A stretch of DNA of 64,000 nucleotides from Rachycentron canadum (Eukaryota; Chordata; Actinopteri; Carangiformes; Rachycentridae): NCBI GenBank assembly GCA_038496675.1, contig CM076655.1, forward strand, positions 23,172,118-23,236,117, written 5' to 3'. The translations under genes and the position numbers were made by a program. Under the pieces are notes generated by a model. It was not told the DNA's origin and did not search any database. It saw only the letters and a list, made by a program, of their open reading frames with translations. The first letter of the stretch is position 1; every line of letters begins with the position of its first letter. Below, piece by piece: positions 59,646 to 64,000 of this stretch.

Positions 59646-62389
59646 CACACGTTTTGTTCAAACAACAGTTCAAAACATAAAAATATTCTTCCTTTATAGA
59701 AATAAGACAAAAGCTCCAAATCCTCACACTAAAGAGACTGAAACCAGATGTTTGGTATTTTTTTTAAAAGTAAATGTTCAAAATAGAATTGACTTATTGT
59801 TGCAGCTTGGGCTTCAACAAATGGTTATTTTTATTGTTAATAGAAATAGAAGAAAAACTGTTCATTGTTGTTGCTTCCCACAGCTGGAGACAGATCTTGG
59901 AGAGTTTGATGCAGTCAACATTTCTTCTGTACTGGTAAGTAAACAGCTGGCTATGTAGCACTAGCACAAAACTTAGAGGTAACTTCTTTTTCTGAAGTGA
60001 AATAACCTGCTAACAGTATATTAGACTGTTTTTCTAGTTTGCATAAAAAAAGTAAATGTAATATTTTGGATAGGGACGTCTCAGTGATGACACATCTCTG
60101 TCAACACTTTGACATTTCTGTCTTGTTACTTATTGGTCAATACAGACACACTCATATCTATGATACTGTGATATATTGGTCACTCCCTGCTATATCTAAC
60201 TGTAATAGATATAGGAAGAAATAGACGGGCAAACTGTAGAAGTGTAACGATGCATGCAGCCATCCATTTTATTCATCATGAACGAGCTCAAGTCCTGAAC
60301 CTGTTCAGACTGTCACGCCACAGATCTTGATAATATAGTTTTATAGGTGTTGTTTGATAGCTTTGCTATAGTCTACTTATAGTCTGGGGCAGCTGCTCTG
60401 TCACTGTCCCCGTCTGTAATTTAATTGAGTAAAGGCAATGAATAATTATTTCATGTAATAAAACAGTGTAGTAATGAAAAGGGATGTGTCATTTGTATCC
60501 ATGCAGAATGAGCAGCAGGAATCAGTAGCACATAAATAAAAATAAAGGAAGGAAGGTGTTTTATATTGAGTCTCCTCAACCTCTTAAATTTGCAGCACAT
60601 TGTGTCAAACAGAGTCACATTTTTCAGATTTGATTTTAGTTGTTGCTACAGCTGCTGGAATCATTGAATCTAAATACCCAAAATATTCATTAGTGTCCGT
60701 CGCTGCTTTTCCTCTAAGATGGTGAAAACATAACGCCTGCAGACATGATAATCTCCATGAGGGTATCAGGTGGTTGCCTCTGCCTTCAGGGCATCACCCG
60801 CCAGCCGTCCTCTATCACTTTCTTACACAATAGAGTCAGTGGCGATAGTCCAAGTCCAAAACACCAGTGTTTTTCCAATGCGACTCTCAACTCCTTCAGC
60901 CTCTTCTGTGGCCATCTGTACACTAATTAAATGCAGTATTGTAAATGACTTGGCTTGTGCATGTGAGCTTTTCATGTGTGATTGCAAGCATCACACATTT
61001 TAGTGACATTGGATTCTTGTCACTTCTGATATAATGGGAGCATGTTGTCCGTTAATTGCAGTAAACATGCTAAGAGTGCAGACAGACACAGAGGCACTGA
61101 GGCATGAACTAACAAATATCCATCTCCTCCCATGTTCAAGTGTATCCCCCAGTAGGGCTGCGTGATATGACCAAAATCTACAGCCCTTCAAGTTCAGTGC
61201 AAATTGGTTTAGTACTTTTGAGATGCAGCTGTCAAACGAACAGACTTGGGTGAAAACGCTGCCTCCTTGGTTAAGGTAATCATATACTCGATTCAACTCG
61301 CTGCTTGGTTATTTGGTCCTTTTGACTTAAAACCTTTTCAGTTAAGCCTGTGACAAAATATAAAGTGTTTAAACTATCAAACAGTTGCAGACAAAATATA
61401 CAGGGTGTCAGACTTGTAGATGTAACCCCTTTGGTTCGGGCTCCTTGTTTTTCTATCACCACATGATTATAAAATCCTGACCACACAGCCCTGTCTTTAT
61501 GTTTGGAGATATGTCGTATATGAATGTCAAGTGTGAGCCGATGAAGCCTTCAAGTATTGTGTGAACTTTTGCTCTAATGGTCGCTTTGCCTGGTTGATGG
61601 TTTGAGTGTTTTTTCATCATCTGCTCTTTATAAGTGAATTAGCACCTACGGAGAGTATCTCAGTTTTTTTAAGGACAGAAAGTCAACACCATCATTTGCT
61701 TTTATTCGATCAGCTGAAGCCTAACTTGAACTCAAGGTCTAGTTATTAACTTTCAACCGTATCACAGGGTCATCATCTATGGGGCTAGAGCAAGGACAGT
61801 AAAGTCTTGCATTGAAAGTAATATTTGGTATTCAAAACATAACCTGAACCAAAAAACTGAAAAAGAAAATGATAGCTATATGTAAAAACTGAAAAATAGC
61901 AAACAGGTATAAAAAAAACATTTTATTTCATGTTGATATTTTGCTTTCTGTGCTTTTCAATGTCAAACTTCAGATTTTTTTCTTCATGTCTGTCTTTTTT
62001 AGTGACAGTTTTCTAATATGCTGTCACTTTTTATCAGCGTCACTGGTTTTCATTCTAACTTTCTGTCACCATTTTGCTGCAGAGGGTTTGAGGTGAAGAC
62101 CAAGGAGCATGTAATTTACATACGTTCAACAGCCTGACAAAATGTAATGTCACTGCTCTAGCCCGTAATCATCAGCTGTTTGTTTAGTTGTCATGGAGAT
62201 GGATGTGTTGACGTGCTCCATCCAGCTTTTATCAGGAGCTGAGTTTGATAATGTTCAACATGAGAAAATATGGAGATTTAGAACAACAGTTTGTGTTGAG
62301 GTATTTTTTTCCTTTTATCACCCGTGTGTGTGGGACAAGTGATGACTGTCTGTTACCTCGACAGCTATCGAGGAATCAGGTACCTGCCG
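59646..62389. other. Intergenic, no gene seen
   Basis: No exon supported. 'CAGTAGGGCTGCGTGATATGACCAAAATC' near 61150 resembles a short piece of a common fish repeat. Confidence 0.35.
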
Positions 62390-62600
62390 AATGAACGTGT
62401 CACCGTTCTTCCGTTTGTTCTTGTGGTCCCAGACTGACTTCATGATGTGGAGATCGGGGCTCAGTGGAGGCCAGACCATCTGATGCAGGACTCATTGTTC
62501 TTCTTATCTCTTAAAGTAGTTTGACAGAACAATAACGACTCAAGGTCCACTTTATCAGCTGATGCCCGATGAAGGTCCTGAACGGAAACATTGCATTTTC
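62390..62600 (-). mobile_element. Probable Tc1/mariner-like transposase remnant
   Basis: TTGTTCTTGTGGTCCCAGAC, TGACTTCATGATGTGGAGAT, CGGGGCTCAGTGGAGGCCAG and ACCATCTGATGCAGGACTCA follow the antisense of a common fish DNA-transposon transposase, as I recall it. Its 'ttgttcttctt' continuation is also present. Only this fragment remains. Class is inference. Confidence 0.45.
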
Positions 62601-63561
62601 AGTTCAGTCTAAATTTAGTGGAGAAGGGGAAATGGAATTGAAACAGAGGAATCAACTTAAAGGAGCTTAATGGGGGGTTTTACGCAGCTGGATTTCTGCT
62701 CTGATTCAGTGGTTTTTGTTTGGTTGTTGGGCTTGATGAAAGATTTAGGAAGATAATAGCATGTCAGGAAGGACACAGGATGCTTTTTATGATACTTAGT
62801 TATTTAGCAGTTCATTGTCTAAATGGAACAATGTCATTTTAGTCCATTCAACATGACTGATCTTCTCAACCACAAAAATATTTCAACATGCGCAAAAAAC
62901 AAAGCTGAAAATATTAAATGTTGGTGATACTATTGCAGTGACAGAGACACAGGCGCCTCAGTGTTATGACAAATGTGAGGCATATTTATTTCCTTTCTAA
63001 TCCTCATTTCAAACTGTCAGAATTTGACTCTTTAATCCATTTTCAGGGGATTAAAAAAAAAACAAAAACCTTTAAATATCTGTTGATTTATTCAGAGGGA
63101 TGAACAGCAGAAACCTGATGTTTATGCTGCGTTAAATGTTTGTGCTGTATATAATTGCCACATTCAAACTAGCTGACTACCATCACAAGCCTGTCTTAAC
63201 TTGCTACCGAGGATGTTGCCTTTTATTGTTTGTCACGGGTCTTGCCCTGCTGTGAGCCCTGGAAATGTAAGATTGATTGCATCTCCGCGTTGTGGCTGAG
63301 AAAATTATAAATTATCAGACTTGTAGTGCCGAGTACATGCCTGTCAGGGCACAAGCACAATAGGCAAGTACATGTAGCGGTGTCCTCTCTGCTCTCTGTC
63401 CTCCTTCGTGGACTCATCGCCTGACACACGAACATCCCTGTTGTCTGACACCAGTGATCTGAATGACAAGGATGGACAGAGTGATTGACAGCTGGTTGGA
63501 GAGGACAGGCAGTCTCACAGCTGGGGTCTAAAGACAGGACAGACCTTACACACTTGCTCTG

Positions 63562-63563
<2 letters not shown>
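62601..63563. other. Intergenic, no gene seen
   Basis: No exon or recognisable repeat. Confidence 0.35.

Positions 63564-63632
<69 letters not shown>
63564..63632. repeat. (TG)n microsatellite, about 34 units
   Basis: Uninterrupted 69 bp (TG)n, the longest dinucleotide run in the window. The minus-strand frame across it reads Thr-His repeats and is spurious. Confidence 0.97.
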
Positions 63633-63633
<1 letters not shown>

Positions 63634-63904
63634 ATATTTATCAAGGACAGGAAAAAGTTGAAAAAAAGGAAGATGTAAACACAAATGCCCAGTTGCAATG
63701 ATTAGTCAATTATTCAATAATAAATAATTATGATAACTATAGTTATAATTATAGTTGTAATTTTTAATTCCAGCAGACAAAATGAGAATTTTCTGTTTTC
63801 TGTTTTGTTTTATTGTGAACTGTGTCAGACAGAACACAACATTTTAAAATGTCCCTCTGGGCTGTATAAAAATATAACAGACATCTTTTACTATTTTATT
63901 ATAG

Positions 63905-64000
63905 TATAGTATATTTCAATCAGAAGCGATTGGCTGATTGACCTCTGTTACTACAGTTCTATAGAGAAGCCTAAGATAGTTGTGACTGATTGTCTGTAAC
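63905..64000 (+). repeat. Repeat family B, 3' part (runs off the window)
   Basis: CAATCAGAAGCGATTGGCTG, then 'TTACTACAGTTCTATAGAGAAGCCT', matches the 3' part of the copy at 51765-52180 (ATTGGCTGAC, then 'TTACTAGAGCTCTAGAGAAAAGCCT'). Confidence 0.55.

Noticed and set aside
63223..63684. 153-codon minus-strand frame with a long Thr-His run
   Set aside because: Produced by the (TG)n microsatellite at 63564-63632.
1..64000. CRISPR arrays, operons, phage or toxin-antitoxin systems
   Set aside because: The sequence is vertebrate: spliced genes, microsatellites and fish repeats. No spaced direct-repeat array or prokaryotic gene cluster is present.
52181..64000. 3' exons of fat3, expected next to mtnr1b from human synteny
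   Set aside because: No cadherin, EGF, laminin-G or FAT cytoplasmic signature seen on the minus strand. The gene, if linked, lies beyond the window.

Overview
This is vertebrate nuclear DNA, almost certainly from a teleost fish. Genes are sparse and split by introns. Microsatellites are frequent: (TA)n, (TG)n, (CA)n, (GAT)n. Several interspersed repeats resemble families I know from bony fish. The two confident genes have a conserved vertebrate arrangement. There is no operon, phage, CRISPR or other prokaryotic feature.

Layout. Positions 1-10313 are probably the last intron of a proton-coupled amino-acid transporter gene and contain only repeats. The terminal coding exon of that gene (SLC36 family, probably slc36a4) is at 10314-10588 on the + strand. 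Positions 10589-33091 are a 22.5 kb intergenic region. It is rich in repeats and has one assembly gap (13555-13609) flanked by a near-perfect duplication. A two-exon melatonin receptor gene lies on the - strand: coding exon 1 at 50574-50379, an intron of 16,517 bp, and coding exon 2 at 33861-33092. Positions 50701-64000 are upstream of the receptor. They hold a GC-rich promoter-proximal stretch, a long simple-repeat tract and several mobile-element remnants, and no recognised coding exon.

The transporter and receptor genes are convergent, tail to tail. From established knowledge, human SLC36A4 and MTNR1B on 11q14 are arranged the same way, so synteny supports an mtnr1b-type locus. Several receptor motifs nevertheless read more like the Mel1a type, so the subtype is open.

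No new multi-gene system was found. The observations most worth checking are: (1) one repeat family with eight segments here, whose best-preserved copies carry a CTCF-like core; (2) the receptor's unusually short C-terminal tail and its start-codon choice; (3) a long inverted-repeat element at 2394-3862; (4) the false-duplication signature around the gap; and (5) two unrecognised candidate exons, at 23080-23228 and 42236-42487.
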